From positions 1-64,000 of the forward strand of contig JAEZMB010000139.1 in the NCBI GenBank assembly GCA_023435825.1: a stretch of DNA of 64,000 bases. The letters run 5' to 3'. The stretch is from Pseudomonadota bacterium. Lineage in GTDB: Bacteria; Desulfobacterota; Desulfovibrionia; Desulfovibrionales; Desulfovibrionaceae. The notes beneath the pieces were generated by a model. That model had not been told where the DNA came from. It made no database searches and worked only from the letters and a program-made list of their open reading frames with translations. Position 1 is the stretch's first letter, and each line of letters opens with the position of its first letter. This document shows positions 26,020-35,390 of this stretch, in pieces. The position numbers and the translations under genes are program-made.

Positions 26020-27024
26020 ATGAAAGCCATCGTCGCCACGGGCGGCCTCGATCCCGACGCTCCCCAGGCCTTTACGGAAAAGGAACTGCCCGAGCCCGAA
26101 CCCCGTGAACACGACATTGTCGTGCGCCTGGAAGCCGTGGGCATCAACCCCGTGGACACCAAGGTCTTCGACCGGCTGGCCCCTGGCCAGACACGGATTC
26201 TGGGCTGGGACGCCCAGGGCATGGTCGAGTCCGTGGGTGACAAGGCCAGTCGTTTCACGCCGGGGCAGACCGTCTACTACGCCGGCTCCATCACCCGCGA
26301 CGGCTGCAACGCCGAGTATCAGGCCGTGGACGAACGGCTTGTCGCCCCGGCCCCGGCCAGCCTGTCGCCGGAGCAGGCCGCCGCCCTGCCGCTGACCAGC
26401 CTCACGGCCTGGGAAGGGCTGTTCGACCGGCTGGGCTTCACTGCGGCCGAAGGGGCCAACGCCGGCCGCAGCCTGCTGGTCGTCGGCGGGGCCGGCGGGG
26501 TCGGGTCCATGGTCATCCAGCTGGCCGCCTGGGCCGGACTGACCGTCACGGCCACGGCCGGCCGGCCGGAATCGACCGCCTGGTGTCTGGAGATCGGGGC
26601 GAAAACCGTCCTTGGCCGGGGCGACCTGGCGGCCGAGGCCCAGGCGGCCGGGCTGGGCGATTTCGATGCCATCTACTGCACCACCCACATGGAGGAGCAC
26701 TGGACGGCCATGGCCCGGGTCGTCGCGCCCCAAGGCTCGGTCTGCCTCATCGACGATCCGTCCGGGCCGCTGGACATCACGGCGTTCAAGCAAAAAGCCG
26801 TGCGCCTGTGCTGGGAATTCATGTTCGCGCGCTCGATGTTCGCCACCCCGGACATGGCCCGCCAGGGGGAAATCCTGGAGCGCCTGGCCGGGCTCATCGA
26901 CGCCGGACGCCTGCGCCCCACCCTGGCCCTGACCACCAAGGGGCTGACCGCCGAAAACGTGCGCCAGGCCCACTTGCGTCAGCGCAGCGGGACCATGGTC
27001 GGCAAGCAGGTCATCACGGTCTAG
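26020..27024 (+). CDS. Zinc-type alcohol dehydrogenase-like / quinone oxidoreductase family protein
   Basis: 334 residues, AAGGAG upstream. Medium-chain dehydrogenase/reductase fold: N-terminal GroES-like domain (VRLEAVGINPVDTKVF) and NADPH-binding Rossmann domain with VVGGAGGVGSMVIQLA. The structural-zinc Cys cluster is absent, so it belongs to the zinc-independent quinone oxidoreductase/adh_fam_1 branch, which reduces quinones or activated alkenes. Ends with GKQVITV typical of the group. Its TAG stop codon is the first part of repeat copy B. Confidence 0.85.
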   Translation: MKAIVATGGLDPDAPQAFTEKELPEPEPREHDIVVRLEAVGINPVDTKVFDRLAPGQTRILGWDAQGMVESVGDKASRFTPGQTVYYAGSITRDGCNAEYQAVDERLVAPAPASLSPEQAAALPLTSLTAWEGLFDRLGFTAAEGANAGRSLLVVGGAGGVGSMVIQLAAWAGLTVTATAGRPESTAWCLEIGAKTVLGRGDLAAEAQAAGLGDFDAIYCTTHMEEHWTAMARVVAPQGSVCLIDDPSGPLDITAFKQKAVRLCWEFMFARSMFATPDMARQGEILERLAGLIDAGRLRPTLALTTKGLTAENVRQAHLRQRSGTMVGKQVITV

Positions 27025-27125
27025 TGTCGCGCCCCTTTAAAAATACGATAGTTTTTTAAAGAAAAATGAATGGTTTTAGGTTGTTAACAACAAAACACCA
27101 TATGCGCCTTTCGCGGACGCGACAC
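27021..27125 (+). repeat. Stop-codon-associated palindromic repeat, copy B
   Basis: 105-bp element. Left end CTAGTGTCGCGCCCC (27021-27035) includes the stop codon of the upstream oxidoreductase; then a hairpin AAAATAC GATA GTTTTTT and a right end GGACGCGACAC (27115-27125), the inverted copy of GTGTCGCG.CC. Best preserved of the five copies. Confidence 0.85.
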
Positions 27126-27371
27126 GAGGCGCGCCCCGGCGGTGGCCGCCCGCCTCCGTTTCCCCAAAAACGTGTCGGCGATTTCTTGTAACGGACACTC
27201 CAACCACCTGGAATAAAGACTTTTCCCAATCCAGTGTCCCTTTGCCCAGGCCGCGCCGCCAGGGCTATCCTGGACCCTTCGCCCGGCCGCCCGCCGGGCG
27301 CAGGGTCCAGGCGGACGCTCGCGGCCCGACGCCTGGGCCGCCCTCCGGCCGCCGCCCGCCAAGGAGCCCTC

Positions 27372-28010
27372 ATGGCCGACGACGCCCCCCTGGACATGGA
27401 TTTCTACCGCTACGACGCCAACCACCGTTTCGCCGCCATGTACCCCTTGCTGGCCCAACAGATCATCGACGACTGCGGCGTCACCGAGGGCGTCTGCCTG
27501 GACGTGGGCACGGGCAGCGCCGCCGTCATCATCGAGCTGGCCAAGATCACAAATCTTTCCCTGATCGGCCTGGACACCCGGGAGGACGTGCTGGAAATGG
27601 CCCGGGAGAACGTCGTGCGCCACGGCCTGCCGCTGTCGCGCTTCCGGTTCATCAAGGCCGACGTCACGGACATTCCCCTGCCGGGCGGCAGCGCGGACCT
27701 GCTCATCAGCCGGGGTTCCGTGCCGTTCTGGACCGACCATGTGGCCGCCTTCAAGGAACTGTCCCGGGTCCTGGCCCCCAGCGGGGCCGGGCTGGTCGGC
27801 TGCGGTTTCAGCCGCTACCAGCCCATCGAGGAGGTCCGGGCCATGCGGCCCAAGTGGTCGGGAGACGGCGAGAAGGATACGCGAAACGACTGGAAAAAGC
27901 CCGGCTATCTGCCGGAAGTATTGGCCAAGGCCGGAGCCGACGGGGCCGACGTCAAGGCCGACTCCTACGGCATCTGGGTGCGGCTGGGCAAAATGGCCGG
28001 CGTCGCCTGA
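27372..28010 (+). CDS. Class I SAM-dependent methyltransferase
   Basis: 212 residues. The ATG at 27372 follows AAGGAG. Methyltransf_11-type fold: DVGTGSAAVIIELAK (SAM loop), LIGLDTREDVLEMARENV, a motif II-like IKADVTDIPLPGGSADLLISRG, and FKELSRVLAPSG. Substrate unknown. The 246 bp upstream hold the tail of repeat B and no gene. Confidence 0.8.
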   Translation: MADDAPLDMDFYRYDANHRFAAMYPLLAQQIIDDCGVTEGVCLDVGTGSAAVIIELAKITNLSLIGLDTREDVLEMARENVVRHGLPLSRFRFIKADVTDIPLPGGSADLLISRGSVPFWTDHVAAFKELSRVLAPSGAGLVGCGFSRYQPIEEVRAMRPKWSGDGEKDTRNDWKKPGYLPEVLAKAGADGADVKADSYGIWVRLGKMAGVA

Positions 28011-28011
28011 G

Positions 28012-28045
28012 AAAAAACGCCGGGGCGAGGCTTATTGCGCCCCGG
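28012..28045 (-). terminator. Terminator of the GT2 gene, with the stop codon in its loop
   Basis: CCGGGGCG (28020-28027) / CGCCCCGG (28038-28045), a perfect 8-bp stem with a 10-nt loop. The minus strand continues CGTTTTTT. The stop codon of the minus-strand glycosyltransferase gene (28032-28034) lies in the loop, so a terminating ribosome would sit on the hairpin. Confidence 0.8.
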
Positions 28046-29135
28046 GTGGCAAGCCATCGTAGAAGGAAAAATCCCAATCCTCCCGGGCGTCCTCGGCGGC
28101 CAGCTCGGGCAACGCGGCGGCCAGGGCCGCCCCCGCGTCCGGCGGCAGCAGCGAGGCCAGCCCCTGGCCCAGGGCGGTGGCCAGGGGAGACGTCTGTCCG
28201 GCCGGTCCGGCTGCGTGGCCCAGCCGGGCCAGATCGGCCAGCAGATGCGCGCCGGCCCGGGGTTCGGGCAATACCGCCGCCAGGGCCGCCGGCAGAGCCG
28301 CCGCCTCGTCGTCGTAGCCGGCCCGGTCCAGGATTTCGACCAGGGCGTGGGCCAGATACAGGCAGTCGTAGTAGAGAAACGCCGGATTGACGGCCCGGTG
28401 GCGCTCCATGCGCCGGCCCACGGCCACAAGCACGGCGTTGGCCGGGTCGATGGGATTGGCCTTGGCCGCCTCCAGGAATTCCGGCCCCTGCCAGGTCCAG
28501 CCGCGCCGGGCCATGGTGGTGCGGGACAGCCGCCGGATCTGCCGGGCCGGCGGGCCGGGCAGGATACGCAGGGCCAGGCCGGCGGCGCGCAGGGTCTGGC
28601 TGAACAGCACGTCTTCATGGAGCCGGCCGGCAAAGTCGTGGAAGCCGTGGCGCTGCCAGACCTCGCGGCGCAGCAGCCACACGCCGGCCGGCGCGACCTG
28701 GGCGTCGCCGGAAAAGCCGTCGGCCAGGCTGTAGCGCAGCTTCTGGTAGTCGGCCAAAAGGCCCTCTCCGGCGTCGTTGACGATGGGCGTGGCCACGATG
28801 CCGACCTCGGGCCGGGCCGCCTCGGGCAGGCAACGCACCAGCCAGTCCGGCGGCAGGCGGATGTCGGCGTCAAGCGACAGCACGAAGCGGCTCCCGGCCG
28901 CGCCGATGCCGGCGGCCTTGGCCCGGGCCGGCCCCTGGTTGGGGGACAGGCGCACCACCCGGGGAACCGGGACCGTGTCCGGCGCGGCAAAGGGCACGGC
29001 CGAGCCGTCGTCCACCACCACGCATTCCCGTGGCAGGCCCTGCCAGGACGCGGCTTCAGCCAGCAGCCCGGCGGCCAGGGCGTGGTCGTTGTAGGTGTAG
29101 GTGACCAGCGTCACGGACAGGCTCGGGCGTTTCAT
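28032..29135 (-). CDS. Glycosyltransferase family 2 protein
   Basis: 367 residues. GT-A domain at the N-terminus: SVTLVTYTYNDHALAAGLL, CVVVDDGSA, NQGPARAKAAGIGAAGSRFVL (nucleotide-sugar contacts) and a DXD-type SLDADI for the metal ion, followed by LHEDVLFSQTLRAAG, the usual acidic catalytic region. The C-terminal 130 residues are helical and Ala/Leu-rich with no recognised domain. Acceptor and donor unknown; probably makes a surface glycan or glycolipid. Weak ribosome site (GGGAAAA). Confidence 0.82.
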   Translation of the reverse strand: MKRPSLSVTLVTYTYNDHALAAGLLAEAASWQGLPRECVVVDDGSAVPFAAPDTVPVPRVVRLSPNQGPARAKAAGIGAAGSRFVLSLDADIRLPPDWLVRCLPEAARPEVGIVATPIVNDAGEGLLADYQKLRYSLADGFSGDAQVAPAGVWLLRREVWQRHGFHDFAGRLHEDVLFSQTLRAAGLALRILPGPPARQIRRLSRTTMARRGWTWQGPEFLEAAKANPIDPANAVLVAVGRRMERHRAVNPAFLYYDCLYLAHALVEILDRAGYDDEAAALPAALAAVLPEPRAGAHLLADLARLGHAAGPAGQTSPLATALGQGLASLLPPDAGAALAAALPELAAEDAREDWDFSFYDGLPPGAQ

Positions 29136-29355
29136 GCCGATTTTCCCTTCCGCCGCCAGCGAGCGGCTACCGCCGACAGGGCTTGCAGCCGCCCTTCGTC
29201 CGCCCCGATAAACATGAACAACATTTTCATTTTCCTGTAATCTTTCGTATTTGGAAAAACATTGCCCCTTGGGCCGAGGTAGTCTAAAAAGGAAACTTCA
29301 AGCTTGTTCACGCTTGACGACGCCTCGATTAATCAGACTGTACCAAGGTGGTGCC

Positions 29356-30729
29356 ATGCCTCGCATTTCCGTCTTCCTTGCCGCTTTTCTCTGCCTGGGC
29401 CTGGCCGTGGCGAGCCGCCCCTCCCAGGCGGACGCCTATACCGTCCAGGCCGGAGACACGCCGCAGTCCATCGCCAAAAAGCATAATATTTCCGTGGACG
29501 AGCTGCTCAAGGCCAACAAGAACCTCAAGCCCAGCAAAATGCTCATCGGCGACACCCTGACCATCCCCGGCGCCGCGCCGGCCAAGACCGACAAAAAAGC
29601 CCCGGAAAAAGAACCCGCCCGCAAGGACAAGGCTCCGGCCAAGGCCGAACCCGTTTCGCCCAAGGAACGCGCCGCCGAAGCCCGGGATCGGGAAAAAGAA
29701 AAAAAATCCGCCAGCTCCAGCGCTCCGGCTCCCGCCGCATCCGGCCACGGCGGCAGCTACACCGTCAAGAAAGGCGACTCCCTGGGCAGCATCGCCGCCA
29801 AGCATGGCGTCAGCGTGGACGAGCTGCTCAAGGCCAACAAGAATCTCAAGCCCAACAAAATGCTTATCGGCGACGTCCTGACCCTGCCGGGCGGCGCGCC
29901 GGCCAAGGCCGACCACGCCAAGCCCGAACCGGCCGAAAAGCCCTCGGCCAAGTCGGCCAAGGCCGCTGAAACCCACGACGCCACCCTCACCCACACCGTG
30001 CGCAAGCACGAGACGCCCGAATCCGTGGCCAAACGCTTCCGCATCAGCGTCAAGGAACTGGCCCGGCTCAACCCGGGCATGGGCAAGAAGCTGCACGTCG
30101 GACAGAAGCTGACCATTCCGGCGGCGGCGGCGGCCAAGGCGGCCGAAGCCGAATTGCCGAGCCGGGGCCTGCCCGAGGCCGAGCCCGAAGCCGCCCCCGA
30201 ACGGACGCCGGCCAAACCGTCCCGCGCCGCGGAAACGGCCGACCCGACCCCGTCCCTGCCCGAGAGCCGGGATTCCGCCGACGCCGAAGCGGCCTTTGAA
30301 AAGGGTATCGAATTCGGCAAGCAAAACAAGTTCCAAAAAGCCATCGAATTCTTCGACAAGGCCATCAAGCTCAATCCCAACCGGGCCGATTTCTTCGCCA
30401 GCCGGGGCCATGCCCACTACTATCTGGCCCAGTATCCCAAGGCCATCGACGACTACACCAAGGCCATCGAGAAAAATCCCAGCTTCGCCCTGGCCTATTC
30501 CATGCGGGGCTTAAGCCGCGCCCGGTCCGACAAGTACCAGCAGGCCGTGGAGGACTTCAACAAGGCCATCAGCCTTGGCCCCACCGAAGCCGACTACTAC
30601 AAGGGCCGGGGATTCACCTACCTGCGCCTCAAGCAGTACGGCCCCATGTGCCAGGACTACCAGAAGGCCTGTTCCCTGGGCGACTGCGAGTTGCTGGAAA
30701 GCGTCAAGAAGGAAAAGCTCTGCCAGTAG
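29356..30729 (+). CDS. LysM and TPR domain envelope protein
   Basis: 457 residues from the ATG at 29356 (AAGGTGG upstream). Signal peptide (1-26), then three LysM peptidoglycan-binding modules at about 28-72, 133-178 and 213-260, joined by Lys/Ala/Pro-rich linkers, then a charged linker and four TPR-like repeats (about 312-445; KAIEFFDKAIKLNPN, KAIDDYTKAIEKNPS, QAVEDFNKAISLGP). Two Cys pairs near the C-terminus. Likely a periplasmic scaffold anchored on the cell wall. The first two LysM modules are nearly identical at the DNA level (29494-29563 and 29815-29884), a recent internal duplication. Confidence 0.85.
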   Translation: MPRISVFLAAFLCLGLAVASRPSQADAYTVQAGDTPQSIAKKHNISVDELLKANKNLKPSKMLIGDTLTIPGAAPAKTDKKAPEKEPARKDKAPAKAEPVSPKERAAEARDREKEKKSASSSAPAPAASGHGGSYTVKKGDSLGSIAAKHGVSVDELLKANKNLKPNKMLIGDVLTLPGGAPAKADHAKPEPAEKPSAKSAKAAETHDATLTHTVRKHETPESVAKRFRISVKELARLNPGMGKKLHVGQKLTIPAAAAAKAAEAELPSRGLPEAEPEAAPERTPAKPSRAAETADPTPSLPESRDSADAEAAFEKGIEFGKQNKFQKAIEFFDKAIKLNPNRADFFASRGHAHYYLAQYPKAIDDYTKAIEKNPSFALAYSMRGLSRARSDKYQQAVEDFNKAISLGPTEADYYKGRGFTYLRLKQYGPMCQDYQKACSLGDCELLESVKKEKLCQ

Positions 30730-30741
30730 GCGGACGCCGCC

Positions 30742-30787
30742 TGCCCATGAAAAAAGCCCGGTCTCGGCCGGGCTTTTTTCATGGGCA
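30742..30787. terminator. Bidirectional Rho-independent terminator
   Basis: A perfect 20-bp inverted repeat, TGCCCATGAAAAAAGCCCGG against its complement at 30768-30787, with a 6-nt loop. A-tract and T-tract flank the GC core, so it works both ways: it ends the LysM gene on the plus strand and the EamA gene on the minus strand, whose stop codons are 13 and 16 bp away. Confidence 0.95.
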
Positions 30788-30802
30788 ATATCCGCTTCGA
30801 CC

Positions 30803-31699
30803 TCAGGCCGAGGCCGGCTTGCGCGGCCACAGCTGGGCGGCCAACATGCCGGCGAACATCAGGCAACACCCGAAAAGCCCGCGCCCGCCCAGGCTCTCGT
30901 CGAGGAAAAGCGCCCCGCCCACGGCCGCGAACACGGTCTCGAAGCTGAGCAGCACGGCGGCATGGGTCGGATTGGCGTCGCGCTGGGCCACCACCTGCAG
31001 GGTGTAGGCCACGCCCACGGACAGGATGCCGCCGTAGAGGATGGCCCAGCCCGCGCCGGAAATGCCGGCCCAGGTGGTTTGCTCGAAGATGAACGCGGCG
31101 ACCAGGCTCAGGATTGAGCACACGGCATACTGGCACAAGGCCAGGGGCAACGCCCGGGTTCGCGGGGAGAGCCAGCCGATGACCAGCACATGGCCGGCCC
31201 AGAACACCGCGCCGATCAGTTCCAGGCCGTCGCCCGGAGCCAAGGTGAAGTCCTCGGTGACGGACAGGAAATACAGGCCCACGGCGGCGGCCACCGCGCC
31301 GATGACGTCGCCCCGGGCGGCCTTCTGGCCGAAAAAAAGGCCCAACAGCGGCACCAGCACCACGTACAGCCCGGTGATGAAGCCGGCCTTGCCGGCGGTG
31401 GTGTAGAGCATCCCCACCTGCTGCAGGGTCGCGCCGGCAAAGAGCACGCTGCCGGCCACCAACCCTCCGAGCCAGGGAAAGCCGTCCTTGGCCCCCGGCA
31501 AAAACGGGGCCGGCGGCGGATAGCGCAGGGAGCGGATGGCCAAGGGGGCAAGCACCATGGCCCCCAGGGCAAAGCGGATGCCGTTGAAGGCCATGGGGCC
31601 GATGTGGTCCATGCCCATCCGCTGGGCCACGAAGGCAAAGCCCCAGATGAGCGCGGTGACAAGACACAGGATGTCGGCCCGAAGCGAAGCCTGGCGCAT
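30803..31699 (-). CDS. EamA/DMT family transporter
   Basis: 298 residues from the ATG at 31699 (AAGGAGGAACC upstream; the longer frame is rejected). Ten predicted membrane helices in two EamA repeats, with the typical ALIWGFAFVAQR start and FETVFAAVGGALFLDESL in the second repeat. Drug/metabolite transporter superfamily; substrate unknown, relatives export amino acids or metabolites. Ends at the shared bidirectional terminator. Confidence 0.88.
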   Translation of the reverse strand: MRQASLRADILCLVTALIWGFAFVAQRMGMDHIGPMAFNGIRFALGAMVLAPLAIRSLRYPPPAPFLPGAKDGFPWLGGLVAGSVLFAGATLQQVGMLYTTAGKAGFITGLYVVLVPLLGLFFGQKAARGDVIGAVAAAVGLYFLSVTEDFTLAPGDGLELIGAVFWAGHVLVIGWLSPRTRALPLALCQYAVCSILSLVAAFIFEQTTWAGISGAGWAILYGGILSVGVAYTLQVVAQRDANPTHAAVLLSFETVFAAVGGALFLDESLGGRGLFGCCLMFAGMLAAQLWPRKPASA

Positions 31700-32265
31700 G
31701 GTTCCTCCTTGCCGCCCTACCCCCGGCCCGGACCGAAGCCCAGGTGGCCGTACCGGTCGGCCGCCGCAGACGGCGCGGCCTGTGCCCGGGGCCGAGGGCG
31801 CGGCGCATCCAGGCAACGTCCCGGTCATGGGCGTGGCGGAAACCGGGCTTGTATAGGAAATGCGCTGCAAGGTCGAGGGGAAGACGACCGCACTGGCGCG
31901 CAACATCGGGGCGCTGCGCAGCAAATGGCCAGGCGACCGACAGCGTTGCTGGCAGCCGGGTTGTCCCGTGAGAGGCGTCACGTTCCTGATCGGGTTATGC
32001 CAGAAGGAGGCAACACCTCTCTCCGGACAATTCCGAAGCGGGTTCTCGCGGCCTTCAGGCCGGTATGGAAGTCCGTCCGGCCGAGCCTCCCCATCCCTGC
32101 CGGCAAAAGGGATTCACCGGACGGGCACCAACAGGCGCGGATGCGGGCCGGATACGCCAGAACAGGAGTCCCCGGCAGATGCGCGCGGCGGGCCGGCAGT
32201 GCGGACTTTCGCCGATGCCCCGTTCCAACTCCCCCGGTCAGGCCTCTTGGCCTGTCCGTCGCCCC
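31700..32265. other. Intergenic region, no gene recognised
   Basis: About 570 bp between the EamA start and the jag terminator. Open frames here have no family signature, signal or ribosome site. The end nearest the EamA gene must carry its promoter; TATACA-like sequence on the minus strand near 31850 is the only weak candidate seen. Confidence 0.5.
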
Positions 32266-32296
32266 AAAAAAAGCGGCGGGGGAAAGCCCCCGCCGC
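32266..32296 (-). terminator. Terminator of the rpmH-rnpA-yidD-yidC-jag operon
   Basis: GCGGCGGGGG (32273-32282) / CCCCCGCCGC (32287-32296), a perfect 10-bp stem with a 4-nt loop. The minus strand continues with seven T residues (32266-32272). It lies about 30 bp past the jag stop. Confidence 0.92.
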
Positions 32297-32327
32297 GTAA
32301 AAGCATGGTCGATGCGCCAAGGCGCGC

Positions 32328-33443
32328 CTAGGAACGCTGGCTGGACGGGGACTCGCCCCGGCCGCCGCGCGGCAGGATGAGCACGCGCTTGAGCGGGCCT
32401 TCGCCCTTGGAACGGGTGGAGATGCCTTCGTCTTCCTGCAAGGCCAGATGCACCACCCGGCGGTGGTAGGAGGACAGGGGCTTGGTGGACTGGGGACGGC
32501 CCAGGGTCTTGGCCTTGTCGGCCAGGAAAATGGCCATCTTGCGCAGGTTGTCGTCCTGGCGCTCGCGGTATTCGCCGGTGTTGATCTGGACCTTGACCGG
32601 GCTGCCGTGGCGGCGGATGACGATGCGGTTGACGATGTACTGGATGGCGGCCAGGGTCTGGCCTTCGCGGCCGATGAGCAGGCCGGAGTTTTCCTCGTCG
32701 AAAATCAGGACAGACACGCGTTCGCTGTGGCCGGAGATCTCGAATTCGGGACGCTGGCCCAGGATGCCGTCGAGCATGTGCTCCATGGCCTCGCGCACGA
32801 TGGCGGAGAGTTCAGGGGTCAGCGGCTGGGGTTCGGCGGCCGGCGCGGACCGGCGCGGCTCGCGGCCGGACCGGCCGGCATCGGCTTCGCCGGCATCGCC
32901 CTGGTCCCGGACGTCGTCGAAATCGTCCTCGAAGGGTTCGTCGTCGCCGGCAAGGTCCGCGACTGCGGGCGCGGCCTGGCGGGGAGGCGGCGGCGTTTCG
33001 GCCTTGGGGGCCGGAGCGCTCGGCGCGGCGTTCTGCACTGGGGCCGGCTTGTCTTCGACCGGCTTGGGTTCGACCTTGGGGGCCGGCTTGGGTTCGGCCT
33101 TGGGCGCGGCCTTGGCCTGGCCTTCCTGGCGAGGGGCGTCGGCCTGACGCTGGTTGCCGCGACGGCCGCCGTCACGACGGTCCCCGTTGTCCCGGCGGTC
33201 ATTGTCGCGACGGTCATTGTCCCGGCGTTCGCCCTTGCCGCCCATATCACCGAGGAGATTGACTTCCTCGCGCAGCCGGGCCCGGACCTGGGCCTTTTTC
33301 TTGCCGACCAGCCCGAAGATGCCCGACGAACCGCCGGAGAGGATTTCGACCTCGAGCTTTTCCCGGGGTGCGCCCAGGCTGCGGCAGGCTTCTTCCATGG
33401 CCTCGTCCACGGATTTGCCGCTGTAGGTCTTCCATTCGCTCAT
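32328..33443 (-). CDS. jag: RNA-binding protein Jag/KhpB (Jag_N, KH, R3H)
   Basis: 371 residues, longer than the usual 200-260 because of a low-complexity insert. N-terminal Jag_N domain (1-55; YSGKSVDEAMEEACRSLG), then an Asp/Arg/Asn repeat region near 73-100 and a Pro/Ala/Lys-rich linker to about 205, a KH domain with FDEENSGLLIGREGQTLAAIQ, and a C-terminal R3H domain (TKPLSSYHRRVVHLAL). Binds RNA, usually with KhpA, and affects cell division and envelope gene expression. AGGAG at ideal distance. Directly downstream of yidC, the conserved arrangement. Confidence 0.93.
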   Translation of the reverse strand: MSEWKTYSGKSVDEAMEEACRSLGAPREKLEVEILSGGSSGIFGLVGKKKAQVRARLREEVNLLGDMGGKGERRDNDRRDNDRRDNGDRRDGGRRGNQRQADAPRQEGQAKAAPKAEPKPAPKVEPKPVEDKPAPVQNAAPSAPAPKAETPPPPRQAAPAVADLAGDDEPFEDDFDDVRDQGDAGEADAGRSGREPRRSAPAAEPQPLTPELSAIVREAMEHMLDGILGQRPEFEISGHSERVSVLIFDEENSGLLIGREGQTLAAIQYIVNRIVIRRHGSPVKVQINTGEYRERQDDNLRKMAIFLADKAKTLGRPQSTKPLSSYHRRVVHLALQEDEGISTRSKGEGPLKRVLILPRGGRGESPSSQRS

Positions 33444-33501
33444 AGTTGCTCCTTGCGTTGCGCTTCCATCTGTTCGCGGCCGGATGCTCGCTGACGAGGC
33501 G

Positions 33502-35100
33502 TCAGGACTTCTTGTTGAGCATCCATCCCTGCTGGGCGATGGAAATGACGTTGTTGACCAGCCAGTACACGACCAGTCCGGAGGGGAAGTTGAGGAACAT
33601 GAAGGTGAAGATGACGGGCATAAAGAGCATGACCTTGGCCTGGGTGGGATCGCCCGGGGCCGGGGTCATCTTCTGCTGGAGGAACATGGTCGCGCCCATG
33701 ATCAGCGGCGTGATGTAGAACGGGTCCTTGGCCGAGAGGTCGGCCAGCCAGATCAGGTTGGTGAACGGCAGATGAGTGATGAACGAGGCATGGCGCAGTT
33801 CGATGGAATGCAGCAGCGCCTGATACAGCCCGAAGAACACCGGGATCTGCACGATCATGGGCAGACAGCCGCCGGCCGGGTTGACCTTGTAGGTCTTGTA
33901 CAGCTGCATCATCTCTTCGTTCATCTTCTGCCGGTCATCCTTGTACTTCTCGCGAAGCTGGGTGAGCAGCGGCTGCAGCTTCTTCATCTGGTCCATGGAC
34001 TTGTACGACTTCTGGGACAGGGGCCAGAAGATGAGCTTGATGAGGATGGTCAGCAAAATGATGGCCACGCCGTAGTTGCCGACGTAGTCGTAGAAGAAGT
34101 GCAGGAGCTTGATAAGCGGCTTGGCCACGAAATCGAACCAGCCGTAATCGATGGAGGCGACCAGCTTGTGGGGGGCCATCTCCAGGTACTTGGGCACCTT
34201 GGGGCCGAGGAAATAAGAAATGGAAAGGTCGGAGCGGCCACCGGCCGGGACTTCCAGGCCGTCCTTGTCCAGGGCCACGCGGAACACGCCTTCCTCAAGC
34301 TTGGCCTTGCCGTGCAGATCGGCGGCCTCGGGCACGATGCCGACGAGGAAGTAGTTGCTCATGACCGCGCCCCACTCCATCGGCTTTTCCGGAGCCACGC
34401 CCTCGGCCAGCTTCTTGTCGCCGCTTTCGAGGGTAAGCCCCGACGCGCCGTAGAAGGCGGCCTGGGTGGGGTTGTAGGAGTCGCCCTCGGCCGAGAGCCG
34501 GGCCACGGCCACGGTCAGGGACAGGCGATTGCGCAGCGGCGCGCCGCCGCCGTTGGACAGGGAGAACTTTTCATCAATAATATAGGAGTCGCCGGAGAAG
34601 GTCAGTTCGCGCTTGACGACCACGTCGCCCATGCGGCCGGCCAGGACCACGGTTCCGGTGGCGCCGGCTTCGAGCTTGAGATCGCCGCCCTCGGCCGACC
34701 ACTCGACGTTCTGCCAGGTGGGGGAGCCGTTTAAGATGATGCCCAGCGGAGCCTTGGCCTTGGCCTTGTCGTCGATGAGGTTGACCAGGGGCGAATCGGG
34801 CTTGATGGTCTCGCGGTAGTTCTTGAGGGCAAACTGTTCGAGGACGCCGCCGGTGGAGTTGAGGACAGCGGTGTACAGGGGCGTGTCGATGGCGATTTTC
34901 TTGCCCGGGGTGGGGGCGAAGGCGGCCAGGACTTCGGCCTTGGCGGCGGGAGCGGCCGGGTTGGACTGGGCCGGGGCGTCCTGCTGGCTGACGGCGGCGT
35001 CAGGCTTGGGCGCCTGCTTTGCGGGGGGGAAGAGGAAATTCCAGCCGACCAGGACGGCAAGAGAAAGGGCCACGGCCAAAATTACGCGTTTGTTTTCCAT
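33502..35100 (-). CDS. yidC: Membrane protein insertase YidC
   Basis: 532 residues, the long Gram-negative form. N-terminal helix (RVILAVALSLAVLVGWNFLF), a large periplasmic beta-sandwich domain (about 60-330) and a C-terminal five-helix insertase core with YGVAIILLTILIKLIFWPLSQKSYKSMDQMKKLQP, MIVQIPVFFGLYQALLHS and the terminal VVYWLVNNVISIAQQ. Inserts inner-membrane proteins alone or with Sec. AAGGAC upstream of the ATG. Gene order yidD-yidC-jag is canonical. Confidence 0.97.
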   Translation of the reverse strand: MENKRVILAVALSLAVLVGWNFLFPPAKQAPKPDAAVSQQDAPAQSNPAAPAAKAEVLAAFAPTPGKKIAIDTPLYTAVLNSTGGVLEQFALKNYRETIKPDSPLVNLIDDKAKAKAPLGIILNGSPTWQNVEWSAEGGDLKLEAGATGTVVLAGRMGDVVVKRELTFSGDSYIIDEKFSLSNGGGAPLRNRLSLTVAVARLSAEGDSYNPTQAAFYGASGLTLESGDKKLAEGVAPEKPMEWGAVMSNYFLVGIVPEAADLHGKAKLEEGVFRVALDKDGLEVPAGGRSDLSISYFLGPKVPKYLEMAPHKLVASIDYGWFDFVAKPLIKLLHFFYDYVGNYGVAIILLTILIKLIFWPLSQKSYKSMDQMKKLQPLLTQLREKYKDDRQKMNEEMMQLYKTYKVNPAGGCLPMIVQIPVFFGLYQALLHSIELRHASFITHLPFTNLIWLADLSAKDPFYITPLIMGATMFLQQKMTPAPGDPTQAKVMLFMPVIFTFMFLNFPSGLVVYWLVNNVISIAQQGWMLNKKS

Positions 35101-35135
35101 TGTCCTTCATATCCCGTCGAAGTGTGGATGCGCCG

Positions 35136-35390
35136 TCATGGCGAAGCGCGCCAGGGAGCGCGCAGGAGGTGCGGAAATACGGCAGGCACGGGATCGTACC
35201 CGCCACGGGCCAGGGGATGGCAGCGCAGAAGCCGCCAGAGGGCGAGCAGGCCGCCACGGGCCACGCCGAAGCGCTCCACGGCTTCGACGGCGTAGGCGGA
35301 ACAGGAGGGCGCAAACCGGCAACACGCGGGCTTAAGCGGCGAGATGGCCAGCTGATAGCATTTGAGAGCCCAGATCACGGCGCGTCGCAT
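35136..35390 (-). CDS. yidD: Membrane protein insertion efficiency factor YidD
   Basis: 84 residues. Contains the family core YQLAISPLKPACCRFAPSCSAYAVEAVERFG and RLLRCHPLARGGYDPVP. Peripheral membrane protein that assists YidC-dependent insertion. The ATG at 35390 overlaps the rnpA end by 16 bp; the longer frame is rnpA shadow. Confidence 0.93.
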   Translation of the reverse strand: MRRAVIWALKCYQLAISPLKPACCRFAPSCSAYAVEAVERFGVARGGLLALWRLLRCHPLARGGYDPVPAVFPHLLRAPWRASP

